From positions 49,315,869 to 49,379,868 of the forward strand of contig CM070721.1 in NCBI GenBank assembly GCA_036346275.1: a stretch of DNA of 64,000 nt, read 5' to 3'. The notes beneath the pieces were generated by a model. The model had not been told where the DNA came from. It did no database searches and worked only from the letters and a program-made list of their open reading frames with translations. Positions within the stretch are counted from its first letter, which is position 1; each line of letters begins with the position of its first letter. The DNA comes from Otatea glauca. Its lineage: Eukaryota > Streptophyta > Magnoliopsida > Poales > Poaceae. Shown piece after piece: positions 33,841 through 45,280 of this stretch. The position numbers were made by a program, and so were the translations under genes.

Positions 33841-34520
33841 AGGACAGAAGGCCTTCAGCGTGAGGGCCTCTGAGCTTCGGGTCCAAATAAAGCGGTCGGA
33901 TCTCTTGAGTAGCTCAGAGTGGCATTCCGCGCCGAGGCGAGACACGAAACGGCTCAAAGCCGCTAGGCATCCGGCCACCGGACCCCTTGAGGTTGTTGAT
34001 TGGGCCCATCCTGCAATTGCCGATATCTTCTCCCGGTTGGCCTCGATGCCTCGCAGACAATGAAGCCAAGGAGCTTCCTTTGGGGACCCCAAGACGCATT
34101 TCTCGTGATTGAGCTTTATGCGGAATCGCCGAAGGTTCGCAAAGGTCTCTTCCGTGTCGGGGATAAGGTCGCCGGCCTTCTTGGTTTTTACGACAATATC
34201 GCCGACGACACCTCAACGTTACGGCCGATCCGTCATTGAAGCACGCTTGCATACATCGCCGGTATGTAGCGCCCGCGTTTTAGGCGAATGGCATTGTAAC
34301 GTGCGCGTAATGAGCCGAACGGGTGATGAAGGAAGTCGCGAGCTGGTCGGACTCCTTAGCGCAATCGGTGGTAGCCCGAGTAGGCGCCCGAGAAGAGAGG
34401 GACTCACACCGCGGTGGAGTCGATGACTTGGTCGATGCGGGCAAAGGAACGGATCCTTGGGACATGCTTTGTTGAGACTCGTATAGTCAACGCACATCCT
34501 CCATTGCCCATTTTTCTTTT
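33841..34520 (-). pseudogene. Tat-B reverse transcriptase (frameshifted)
   Basis: It opens with MCVDYTSLNKACPKDPF at 34497, the palm region of gypsy RT. Pieces in other frames give ESDQLATSFI, then IEANREKISAIAGWA and VAGCLAALSRFVSRLGAECH at the RT/connection boundary. The YxDD block lies near 34190-34200 but is frame-disrupted. The many short indels leave no open frame longer than about 130 codons. Confidence 0.82.
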
Positions 34521-34770
34521 TACAAGTATGTGGGTTGGCTAGCCACTCGGGTGGCGCACCTCTTTACGAACCTGCGCAGCCTGTAAGTTTGGCGATCTCC
34601 TCCCCTATGATCCTGCGCTTCTCCTCGTCGAGCAGCGCGGCGCGGCGGCCGGCTTTGAGCCCGGTCGATGCTCAAGGAGTGCTCGGCGACTTCCCTTGGG
34701 ATTCCCGGCATGTCGGAGGACCTCCATGCGAAGACGCTTTGTTGGTGCGGAGGAGTCGACGAGCGCTTTC

Positions 34771-35689
34771 CTATTTGGCGGAGCGTGGTTCGATCCGCAC
34801 GGTCTTGGTCGGATCACGTGGATCGACCGCGACCTCCTTCGTGTCCTCGGCGGACTTGAAGGATCCCGCCCCGACTTGTCGGACTCGGGCGGATTCGAGG
34901 CTTCCTCCCGAGGTTGTCGAGCTCGGCAGACGCGATGATCGCCGAGGCAAGCTCACAACCACGCGCGCCGCAGATTGTAGGCAAGCCGAAAGATGATGCC
35001 ACGGTGATGACTCCCGTGGCCCCGCATCTTCACTTTGAGGTAGGCGAGGTGGGACCGCCATGAACTTGGCGTAACACGGCCTTCCCAGATGGCATGGTAA
35101 GAACCGGGAAATCCACAACCTCAAAAGCGAGGGTTTCGTGCGGAAGTTTCCGGTTCCCCAGGCTGGTACCCGGCGGTCGACCGCCTCGAGTGGATGGGCT
35201 CTGGCGGCGAATGACGCCATGGAAAGGCGCCTTCTTTGGGTCGGAGGGTTGAGCGCGACCCCATAGCGCCGAGCGCCTCGACGTAGAGGATGTTGAGGCC
35301 GCCGCCTCCGCCCATAAGCACCTTTGAAAGGCGCTTCTTCCCACGATGGGGTGACCACCGGGGTATCTCCCGGTGTGGAACGTGGTCGGGTGATCGGTCC
35401 GATCAAAGGTGATCGGAACTCGACCACCGGAGGTATTGGGGACGATGGTGCGACGGTATGGACCTCGCGATAAGCGAGCTTGAGCCGCGCTTGTCGACAT
35501 AGCAGCCGGTCCTCTAAACATCATGAGGCACCGTCGGGTTCGGGGAACTCGCTCGTCGCTTTTTCTCTCGCGGCCGCGGGGCGCAGCAGCTTCTTCCCTT
35601 GCCACGCGGCGTTGGGGACGCCGGAGAGGTAACGCCTCGACCTCGCAGATCCGGATTTGTGCTTGACGGAGAACCCGTGGTTTGGGCAC
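34771..35689 (-). pseudogene. Tat-B protease region (frameshifted, altered active site)
   Basis: ITFDRTDHPTTFHTGRYPG and GHPIVGRSAFQRCL precede a retropepsin-like block that reads MLMGGGGGLNILYVEALG in the minus frame 35321-35121. The position of the catalytic Asp-Gly-Gly is GGG, so the catalytic Asp appears lost. ETLAFEVVDFPVL and LGRPCYAKFMAVP (other frames) follow in the expected order. Inactive. Confidence 0.78.
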
Positions 35690-35743
35690 GGGCCGCCCAT
35701 CAACTTCGAAGTGGTGGGCGCGACGGCCGGCCGCGACCGGCCG

Positions 35744-37440
35744 CTAAGGCGGCGATCGACGGTGGCGACCACTTGGGTCTCGCGGTTTGCTTCCGTCCGC
35801 CCGCTTGTCGGAGCGGTCGGAAGGACCCGATGTGGGCGCCGGTTCTAGCTGGGCCTTTCCTCCTCGAAGATGGCCCCATACCTCCTCGCCGAGGCGTGGT
35901 TGGTGGCGATATCGAGGAGCTCCTTGGTAGTTCCGGGCTTGAGGCAACCTAGTTTGTGTACCAAGGCCTTGCGGGAGGTGCCAGATGAATGCTCCCACGA
36001 CATCGGCGTCGGAGATGTCGGGAGCTCGTTACCGGGCGGAAAACCGCCGATGTAGTCCCGAGGGTTTCCGGCGCCGCTTGCAGCCCTTCAGTCGGGGAGT
36101 TTCGTGGCGCTTGTAAGTGCCTCGAAGTTGCCGGACGAAGAGGCCTTCAAGTCGGTCCAGCCTCGATGGTTTTGGCGGGCAAGTACTCGAGCCGTGCTCG
36201 CCGAGTCCGCGAGGTAGATGGGAAGGTACTTGGATGATGAAGAGGTCATCGATTGCTCCTCCCGCCCGCATGCAAGCCGGTAATCTTGAGCCGACACCGG
36301 GTTTGTGGCCCTGTGTATTTGGCAATGTTGGTAGGCGCCCGGACCGGCAGAAAGTCCGCTGGCGGATCCCCGGCGAACGCCGCGATCCGGGACCGTCGGG
36401 GCTCGGCTGCGGTGGTGGTGCCCGCCGCCGCACTGCGTGAGTGGCGGCCTCCTCGCCATCTTTCTTCGCGCCTCAAGGGTAGCGCGAATGTCGAGGCATC
36501 ATCGAGGCGTTGGCGCCGGGCGCGCGAGGCTGGTGTGGCTCGCGCGGCGGCGACGCTGTCACCGGACCCAACCGGCTCAGACGGCGCAGACAGCCCGGTG
36601 GCGAGGTGGCTCGAGCGATGGGGCCGAGGCGTGCATGTCTTTGCGGCCGCGGCTCTACCAGCCCCGAGGTTTTGGTAAGTGGCCTTGGCCTCGGGTCGGT
36701 CGGCTCGGGAGGCCTCGGCGATTGCACCGCGCCACGCTTTGGCCGGGCGTGGGGAAGAACCGAGGACCGTCGGACTCTTCCGCTGCTAGGGTGTGCTCGA
36801 CGACGCGCTTGCTGCGTCGCCAGCACATGCGGGTCCCGAGCTCCTCCCGCTCCAGTTGGCTCGAGCCGGTTGAGCTTCAGCTCTTCGTTCCTCCAACTCT
36901 TTCTTGTTGTTGGAGCTCGGCGCAAGGGCCCGAAGCGTTGAAGACGCTGCGCTGGTACTCCTCCTCCTGCGCTGAGTGCGCGGATAGGAGGTCCCGCACC
37001 GCGAGGGCCACTGGCAAATCGACCGTGCCGCCATGTTGCACTCGCTAGAGTGCCGCTGTGGCGGTACTCCGTGTCGGAGCTGGAGTCATGGTGGAAGAGT
37101 CTTCCAAAGAAACTCGGATGGAGGCCGGCAGGTAGCCAGCCATCGCCACAAGTCGCGAGCCTACGGGGGGTGACATGGTCACCTGCCCGGGCCTACGGCG
37201 GTTTTCGCCAGCCGTGGCGGAGCACTCCTCGGGTTCCGGCTTCGGGGCCTGCAGGGGTGCCCCAAGCCAGAGCTTAGCGAAGTCGCCGGAGAGGACGCCC
37301 AAGCTCTCAGCGGGCGCCTGTCCTCCGGAGGTGGCGGGGACGAGCGTGAGCCCTCTCGTCGGGGTGACGGCGAAGTCGAGGGAGCCGAAGTAGATCCGGT
37401 TCCCCGGCGCAGTCATGTCGTCGCAGTGGGTGGATGCCAT
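35744..37440 (-). pseudogene. Tat-B gag (frameshifted)
   Basis: It begins MASTHCDDMTAPGNRIYFG at 37440, 50 bp from the PBS. A Gln/Glu/Leu-rich and Arg-rich middle follows. Core pieces are SSSKYLPIYLADSAST, GWTDLKASSSGNFEALTS and, further on, GAFIWHLPQGLGTQTRLPQA in another frame. The order fits a Tat gag with an extended N-terminus. Frame changes at least four times. Confidence 0.75.
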
Positions 37441-37490
37441 CAGGGAGATAAACGGAATCCGGAGATGGTGATGAAGACGCGTGAAGGCCC

Positions 37491-37507
37491 CCTACCTGGC
37501 GCGCCAA
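37491..37507 (-). other. Tat-B primer-binding site
   Basis: The minus strand reads TTGGCGCGCCAGGTAGG one base inside the 5' LTR. This form is common in grass Tat/RIRE2-type elements and confirms the minus orientation. Confidence 0.8.
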
Positions 37508-37508
37508 C

Positions 37509-38388
37509 TGTCGGCGTTTTCGAGCGCCGACAAGTAAATTTGTAAGTCTAAGGGGTCGCGCGTTCCACTCCCTGAATGGTTAGACTCGTGAGTCCAAGAT
37601 GTATACTGGTTCGGGCTGAAAGTCCCTACTCCAGTTCAGATGGCAGTATTGTATTGCTTTTGCACTATGTTTTACAGACGAGGCGCCTAAATGACTTAGT
37701 CTCCTCGTGTTCTTATGTGTTCCTCTTTTTTGAATCGTTTAGTCCTGCCTCCTTTTATACAGAAGGAAGGGCGGGTTACATCGAAGTCGGGGAAGAGCGA
37801 GGTGACCTATGTTAGGAGCTCCGGTCCTTCGTCCTGTGGACTGGTCGCCACCCGTCTTGCCCATGCTGGGTCGGTAGCCTTGGTGGTCAGGGATGTTAGG
37901 TATTCCCCGGGAAATAGCGTACTTGCCCTCTGTGATCCTTACGAATGCTGACGTTGCGGTGCGTGGCGTTGGCGCCGCCGAGGGAGCGTGCGTCAAATCT
38001 TGACGCGATCGTTGATGGGGCTGAAGCTTTGTCTTCAGCAGTCACCAGACCTTCTTGGGAAGGAGCCACCCGCCCTTGTATAGTCACTCCGATTGACCTC
38101 ATTCGGGGGGTACGTGGCGGTAGGCTGATGAGGGCCTGACACGCGGCCCTCGGCGTCCGTCACCTTGGTTCGGTCGGAGTCGGGAGATCCCGCCCAGCCA
38201 AGGGGGTCGGGAGCGCTGTCCGGTCGGAGTCGCTTCCCCTGGCCGGTCGGGAGCGGATGTCTTGTGTGGTCTCGCAGGCGATTCGGTCGGTGGCGGGCCG
38301 GGCGCGGCCTGTTGGACTGGAGATATGCTTGAGGCCGCTGGCTCGTCGCTTCGGGCCGTTGGGGTACCCCTGTTATTAGTATTCGTCA
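37509..38388 (-). repeat. Tat-B 5' LTR
   Basis: 880 bp from TGTCGGCG to TTCGTCA, with a minus-strand TATAAAAGG at 37751-37759, followed by the ATACG duplication at 38389-38393. Confidence 0.93.
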
Positions 38389-38393
38389 ATACG

Positions 38394-39474
38394 TATCAAT
38401 AAAACGTGATTCTAAATTGTATAAACAAACACTTAAATACAAAACAAAATACTACAGAGTAATTCAATAACAATGCCTACAGCTATGTTGTCCTAAATCC
38501 TGAAGACAATACATTAATGATCCTTCTCAGAGAGCCAATACATTTGCTGCAATAAACCCATAATCACATGTTTGATCAACCTATAACATGATACATTATG
38601 TACACTTCAGATGTGTAACTTTACGAGGGATTGGGTATATGAAAAATTAATAACTATGTTAACAGAAGAATATGGAGAGAGGGATTTCATCTAGTTTTTC
38701 TCTTATCAGTTCATACCTTTTTTTTGCAAAGGAAATATTGGTTATTGATGGTATATCATGTTTATATCAATTCATTATTCTACTAATTGCCATTACATTG
38801 GTCAACTTACAAGGAAGCAATACTAACATCAAAGCATGTACAAAGAAGCAGACAATTAAAATTGCGAATGTGAAATAGATTGTGATGTCAAATAAAGCCC
38901 CGGTACTAACATCAAAGCATGTGAAATAGATTAAGAAGGCAAACTATGGGGGAAAACATAGATAATCCAACCATGAGCAGTAGACAATAGGACTCAACTT
39001 GCTGCTTGTCCTCACAAAGAGATGCAACCAAAGTAATGTTGGCAGTAGCCCTTTCGTGCGTTGACCTCCTTATCTTGAATTCCAACCAAGTTTCCTTGAT
39101 CCACTAAATTCCTGCGGAGGCAAAAAGTAGGAAGAAAATCAAGCCAAGAGATTACTGTCAGCCAGAGACATAGGGTTATCATGCCACCTCACAAATGCAG
39201 TGCTCCATTTGGGGCATGGGTATCAGTTCAATCTACACCATGCAAAATTTGAGCAATTCTATAGTTACATCAATCAATTTGGCTTGCTTGGAAGCAATCT
39301 AAAGCCTAAACGATTGTACCTCATGATAAGGAGGGTTCTTGGAAGAGCGTGCAGCAGCCATGACACCTCTTCATCTCAGGCCTCCAGTGCGTGAAATCAT
39401 AGTTGCCATTGTGAGTCTGTGAACAGAGCAGGAAGGGGTAGCCAACGTGGAGGGTTATCGCCACCATACGGTTT
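38394..39474. other. Spacer with a possible exon-like fragment
   Basis: AT-rich flank continuing the pre-insertion sequence left of 23216. On the minus strand a CCTCCGCAG acceptor near 39110 precedes a short protein-like stretch (NLVDQGNLVGIQDKEVNARK, then in another frame ATANITLVASLCEDKQQVES) running to about 38985. The family is not recognised. It could be cargo of the Helitron whose 3' end lies at 23171. Confidence 0.3.
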
Positions 39475-40829
39475 CACTACTACACAAAAACTCATCACAG
39501 ACGGATCAAAAACCTCATCATTAACGGTTTTGTGAACCGTCTGTAAACATGTGTCAGTGACAAGAGGGACACATCACAGACGATTTTCGAACCGTCAGTA
39601 AAAATTAACATCAAAGATGGTTCTATCTACGAACCGTCTGTGATGAGGGAATATCATAGACGGTTCTAGGATAGAACCGTTTTTTATGACAAGTCATTAC
39701 ATATGGTTTTTGAATAGAACCGTCTGTGATACGCTTTTTCCCCCTAACTCTCTTGACAGAACTTACATGATTAGTATCTATTGTTCGAAATTTTACTCTC
39801 CTTAGATATTTCTACAACGACATTTACAAGGCACAACCATTTATAGATTTTGCAATTGAATATCAAAACATCCTAGATGCATGGAGGCAACAGTTTGTCT
39901 GATGAGGAGGGTCTTAAAATATGAACATTTGTAGCACTTTCATCACCTTGTTTATTCTAATGTTGATGGATTCCAAGGTAAAATCCAATTCCATCAACAG
40001 TTCTTCATCTATGTCTTTCAGTTCTTGTTTAATCTCATATATCTTTTCAGTTAACTCATACTTGCCCTTCAGTTGTTCGATCTCCACCTCAAGTTTTTAT
40101 TTAGCTTCTAACAGCTTTTCCATGTCATCTATTTTACCAAAATCAGATTACAGGACCCTGAATACTATGAGCTAAAAAGGTTTGACAGATTCCAAACGTA
40201 GTACATAAAACCTCATATGCATGGGGAACACCATATTCAACCCGCGTCTCTCTTTTTACATATGGCCTGCAGAATCTATTTGTCATGACCTAGAAATAGT
40301 ACTGATCACCTCATATTGTTTAAACAATTTAAACTAAACAAATTAATGAGCCAGGAGTAGTCTGGATGGAACACATATGGCCTTTGTTTGTCATGCTATG
40401 ATAAATGTGATCTGATTTAACTAATAGCTAGAGAATCTCCGCAACAAAGAGTGGCCATATGTTTTCTTAGTCAATGTGTGATCCATGCATATATATGATC
40501 AAATGAAGATTTGAACACCTCATAGATGATTAAGTAATTATTTTTTAGAGAACAATGCCGGCAAGAGCTAGCTTATGATAATGACTATATTTTTGCATAT
40601 GAGAATAATATTGGACCTACAATCATGCATGCATTGCTACTATTTTGAGTAGCAAGCAGAGACATCATGACTACATTCCACAACATCCTACCGAGCATTT
40701 AATTTTTTTTGCACCAATATGATAATTTCTCCACTACCTGCGCATGAGCTCAGTCTGGCAGGAAGCCACGCCAACGCACACAGCATGATACATGAGCAAT
40801 CGATCACTAAGTGCTAGGCGATCTCACCT

Positions 40830-41060
40830 TGGAGGGCGGTGACGCGGTCTTGGGGATGGGAGGAGAGGTGACGGAGTGGACGACAAAGCGGAGGAGGTCG
40901 GCGGGGAGGAGGTAGCCGAGGAGGACGTCGCCGGGGATCGAGTTCGCAGAGGAGGTCGCCCACAGGGAGGAGGTCGCCGAGGAGGAGTTCGCTCAGGAGG
41001 AGGATGCGGGAGGGCTAGGGTTTGGGGAGACAAAACGCATTGGGAGCAAGGTCTGCGCTA
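40830..41060 (+). other. GC-rich leader-like block inside the CACTA element
   Basis: GAGGAGGTCG-type degenerate repeats followed by GGGCTAGGGTTTGGGG. It produces long but compositionally driven ORFs on both strands, so no gene is claimed. It resembles in style the purine-rich block at 6540-7170. Confidence 0.35.
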
Positions 41061-41162
41061 TGAAACGATCGGTATGTTTATAAGTGGTCTCAGTCATATC
41101 ACAAAAAGTTCGTAGTTAGAACCGTCTGTGATATGTAGTTATCACAGACGGTTCGTAGGTAG

Positions 41163-41880
41163 AACAATTGGCCAGAAGAGGCAGCATTTCCTCACAATGC
41201 TCCAACTATGGAAGCAAATAACCTAGCTTGGGACAATTGGCCTCAACCTCAACAAAATTTTAATCCTGAGAATACTGTTATGTTAGAAATACAACAACAA
41301 CAATCTCAGTTAATCACTTTTGGAATTAATTCTGTTATGTCATCGAATGGTATGGAGTCTTCTCCAGATTTGGAGGTTTATTTTCCTGAGGTTTTTTCTC
41401 CAAGTAGTAATGAAGGGAGCTAGCTATTATTCCAACTCAGTCTCAATCACCAGAGATTTTAGAACCATTGAGTCTGCTAGGCTAGTTTGATTTTGAAGCT
41501 ATCAAAGAAATGTGGAATAAAATTCCAATGTATCAGCAAGACTCAATTATTGAGCGAGTTCTAGTTACATGTTTATATGATTTACTTCCTCTACAAATGG
41601 TGAAAACTGATTTAGATACCTTGACTTGGAGTAAGCTATTTGATAGCCCATTTCTAGAGGAACCTACAAATGCAGTGTCTGATGATTTGAACTTAAATGA
41701 AAGCCTGCTATAATTCCTTACTCTGCACCTGTTTTAGCTCTGCTTGTTAATGAAAATACCAGCAAATCTCCCAAAAAGGCCAACGGTCCACGCAAGAAGA
41801 AAGACAAAATCCCTATTTCAGTGACCTCCCTTCATAGCAGTCCCAGAATAAAGGCCAATGGTCCAAGCAGCTCAAACTGA
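41163..41880 (+). pseudogene. LINE ORF1-like (gag-like) C-terminal fragment in the CACTA element
   Basis: An open frame continues directly out of the CACTA repeat at 41163 (NNWPEEAAFPHNAPT, then MEANNLAWDNWPQPQ) to a stop at 41421. A second open piece (41510-41713, IPMYQQDSIIERVLVTCLYD) and a basic tail (KKANGPRKKKDKIPI, about 41775-41820) follow. Repeated NWP motifs, an acidic middle and a Lys-rich end resemble the tail of plant L1 ORF1 proteins, and 41980-42040 could be the ORF1-ORF2 spacer. The call is tentative. It is clearly a fragment: it has no N-terminus, and stops lie between the pieces. Confidence 0.4.
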
Positions 41881-44800
41881 AGACAGAAGATCGACGCTTC
41901 ACATATCTTTTTTATTATCTGCTTGTAACTTATTTTGATCCGGCCTTGTCCCAGATTAAAGTACAATTTGTTTTGTTTATCAGTATGTTTGATCATCGCA
42001 ACTGTCATCTTATAATTGGGATAATTACGATATGGATTTCTTATTATATTTTCTCACACACACATGATAAGTCAGTGGATTTGTGCATCACTTCATAGCG
42101 GAGGATAGTATATATCTCAGCTACACATTTGGTTAACATATGTTATGTTAACATATAAAAGTCCTACTATCATAAGTCATGATTTTCGGAAAAATATCAT
42201 CACAGACGGTTTTATCCAAAAACCGTCTGTGATGAGCATGGCAGAATCCCAGACAGTTTTTGGCTAAAACCGTCTATGATATTTGTCGGGACCCGAATAT
42301 ACAAATCCGGATCCTCTGTGCATTCTGCACTAGTCCAAGATCACGCTAGTGCACACAAGCTCAACATTGATGAATATCACAATCATACTTAACGGTAACA
42401 TAACAAAGACTTCATCAATATTAAATATAACTGTTCGACGATCTTATGGTCAACCTTACATGAATACGCCTCGTAGGGCTAAGACTGAAAGTAAATAAAT
42501 AGCAGCGGAAATAAACACAAGCGTAGAAACCCTTCAATCTGCCACAGGCAACTAACAAGGTTTGCACCCTAGTTATTCGCCTCTTCCTGATACTCTTCCT
42601 CAAAGCAGGCGTTGCTTCTTCTCCAACTGATGATGTTTTGTTGCAAGGGAGTGAGTACATAAAGCACTCAACAAGTTGCGCATAGAATGCAAGTCTAATA
42701 TACTATATGCATAGTTTATTACAAAGGATAGGCTGACATGGTTAATTTGCATAAACAACATTTATAAAAGAATAGCATAAATAAATTGAAAGACAGTAAA
42801 ACAAATAATAACAATAATACATTTTTCATTTGTTTTTCAATAACCAACTCATAACCTTATTCCTCATTTCATATCCATACCCATATTTGTTTTTAATGAA
42901 ATCTAACCCTTGACTGTAATCGCCGAGCAATGCTCTATACCGCGAGTATGGCTATTCGAATAGGTTTTACACTCTGCAGAGGTTATACACTTTACCCACA
43001 AGATACAACCATACACCACAAAGGCGAGTGATTATAACAAAGCCTTTCCAATGCTTATCTAAACTCAGTACTATCCGCTAAGATTTCAACACTGGTGGGA
43101 TTGGTTACCACATCCAAGGCCCCCTCTTGTGCCATGTGAGCATACCCGTGAGAGGACTGGTTACCACTACCCGGGCCTCACACCACCACAAATAGTACAA
43201 AAGCTTAGACTCGACAGATTAATCAGCTAGGTCTGTCCCATAACAGACATGTGGTTGTATGAATGACTCAGCTTAAATTCTTGCAAGGTTAAGTCCTTAA
43301 TTGACCAAGGCAAGACTAACTAAAACTCATCATAACCATGAACCAACCGTTATCATAAAAAGCAATGCGACCGCCCAAGTGCCACATTGGCCCACCACAA
43401 ATACATGCCACTTGCCTCAGTCTAAATCATTTTACCACCCCAGTTGATTACTATGTACCACGTGCCATCAACAACAACAATAACATTATGTGACAACACT
43501 CGACACACAATTTAATAAACATGTCCTATAACCATTAAGCAAGATTAACCACTTTTACATAAAATGATGACTCGTTGCAGGCTAAGCATTCTACTTGCGG
43601 TCTAACTAACCATATTGGCAATTATAGCTACAAATTAGTATTAAACCATTTTAGGGTGACAAATGAAATACGACATACAACATGGCAAGGTGGATGTAAC
43701 TCAAAGTGGACAATAACTAATCCCAACATATTTGAAACAACGATACTTGAATTAATATGCAATACTTTGAAACAATATAATATTTAAAGTATAGGTTCAA
43801 CATGATCAAAGCACAACTTACCTTCAAATAGCTTTGACTCCTGCTCTGGACCTTGCTCGGGTGCTGCCTCCTCAATCACAAACTCACCGGGCAACTCGAC
43901 GTCTACGCGTAACAAGCGAGAAAGCAATAAATAGCAAATATAGAGAGAAATATCAACTCCAAAAATTAAATAAAATTCACCATTAAATAGAGCATGATTT
44001 ATTTTTTTTTAGAAACTGGAATCACCTCAATCGGAGCTCATATGCAAAAGATATAGCTATTCAAAGTTTGCAATAAAAGATAAATAAAAAATTGGAAAAA
44101 CCGAATTATTTTTATACTGAAAAATAGCATTTATGACGTCAGCACAGAAATGAATTTCAGTCGAATTTTTTCTATGGAAAAAGAGATATATGACATCGCG
44201 CTGACGTCAGCGGACACGTGGCCCAATCGGGTGCTGACACGTGGCGCATCCAGAGCGCGACACGCGTCATCGGCGAATGGAATCGGTCCACGGTCGATGC
44301 TGATCCACGGTGGACCGGTAGCACTGTGCCCGTGCACCGGTTGACGCAAGCCGTGGCGTCAACGGCGATGCTCGGCCAATCCCGACGCGACACGCGGCGA
44401 ACTGCGACTGGCGCAGCGCCGGTGCAATCTCATCCGCTCAATTCAAAACGAACGGCCGAGATCAGCACAAGGCGCGATGCGGCGGCTCACTGCGAAAGTG
44501 ACACGTGGCATCATCTCGATCGTCCAGATCTAATCGGTCGGCAGCGAGAACTGAAAGGACGAGGCGACGCGGCTAGCCCGGTGGACGGCACGTGGCACGA
44601 TCCGGGACACACGCTGCGAATCTAGCGGCTACGACGCGGCGGCGCAAAGCGGGACGACAGCGGCTACGTAGCTCAACCACGGACGAGCGATGCAGATCCA
44701 ACGACAACAAAGCAGCGACGGAGAAGCATCTACGCGGATACCCCGGTGCGCGACATGCGGTGAAGATCTGACAATGCCTTACCCAATCCAACGGCAGACG

Positions 44801-45280
44801 AAGCTTGCAATGACGGCGATGGCGCAGTGGAATGGGTTCACTGGAGACGAAGACGAAGGCGTGGCCGACGACATCCAAGGGCACCTCCGGCGATGATTCC
44901 TCCTCGGTTCGACGCGGCTGGGTGATGGCAACACTCCGGCGACCTTGGTGGCGGCGGATGGAGACCGACGGCGGCAACTACGGTGAGCTTTTGCGGGCAA
45001 ATGGCGACAGCTCGGGATGCGTGTGCTAGGGCTACGGATGCTCTCGACATGCGCAACACAAGGGTGGCGGCGGCGCATTAAATAGCGCCCTCGACTTCCG
45101 TGAATCTCGCGCGAAACGAGGTTCACTCTGATACGACGGTGGAATTCGGCGGGGATACGGATGAGCGACGTGGCGGCATCACAACCATCCACGCGGTGAT
45201 GATCCGATGACGCACGCATGCGGGTGACGCGGCGCAGCGACAGCTAGTGGATCAAGATCCAACGGCAAAGGGGTGACGCG

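Larger units (their letters stand above)
23221..38388 (-). mobile_element. Complete Ty3/gypsy Tat-lineage retrotransposon (Tat-B), heavily eroded
   Basis: LTRs of 867 and 880 bp (TGTCGGCG...TTCGTCA) are flanked by a perfect ATACG duplication (23216-23220 and 38389-38393). Gag-pol runs on the minus strand from 37440 to 31677 with recognisable gag, protease, RT, two RNase H domains and integrase. Between pol and the 3' LTR is a plus-strand region with a 77-codon ORF, a large tandem array and a gypsy-type 'putative transposase' gene. The sequence is GC-rich, and both LTR comparison and coding frames show many 1-3 nt indels. Confidence 0.93.
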
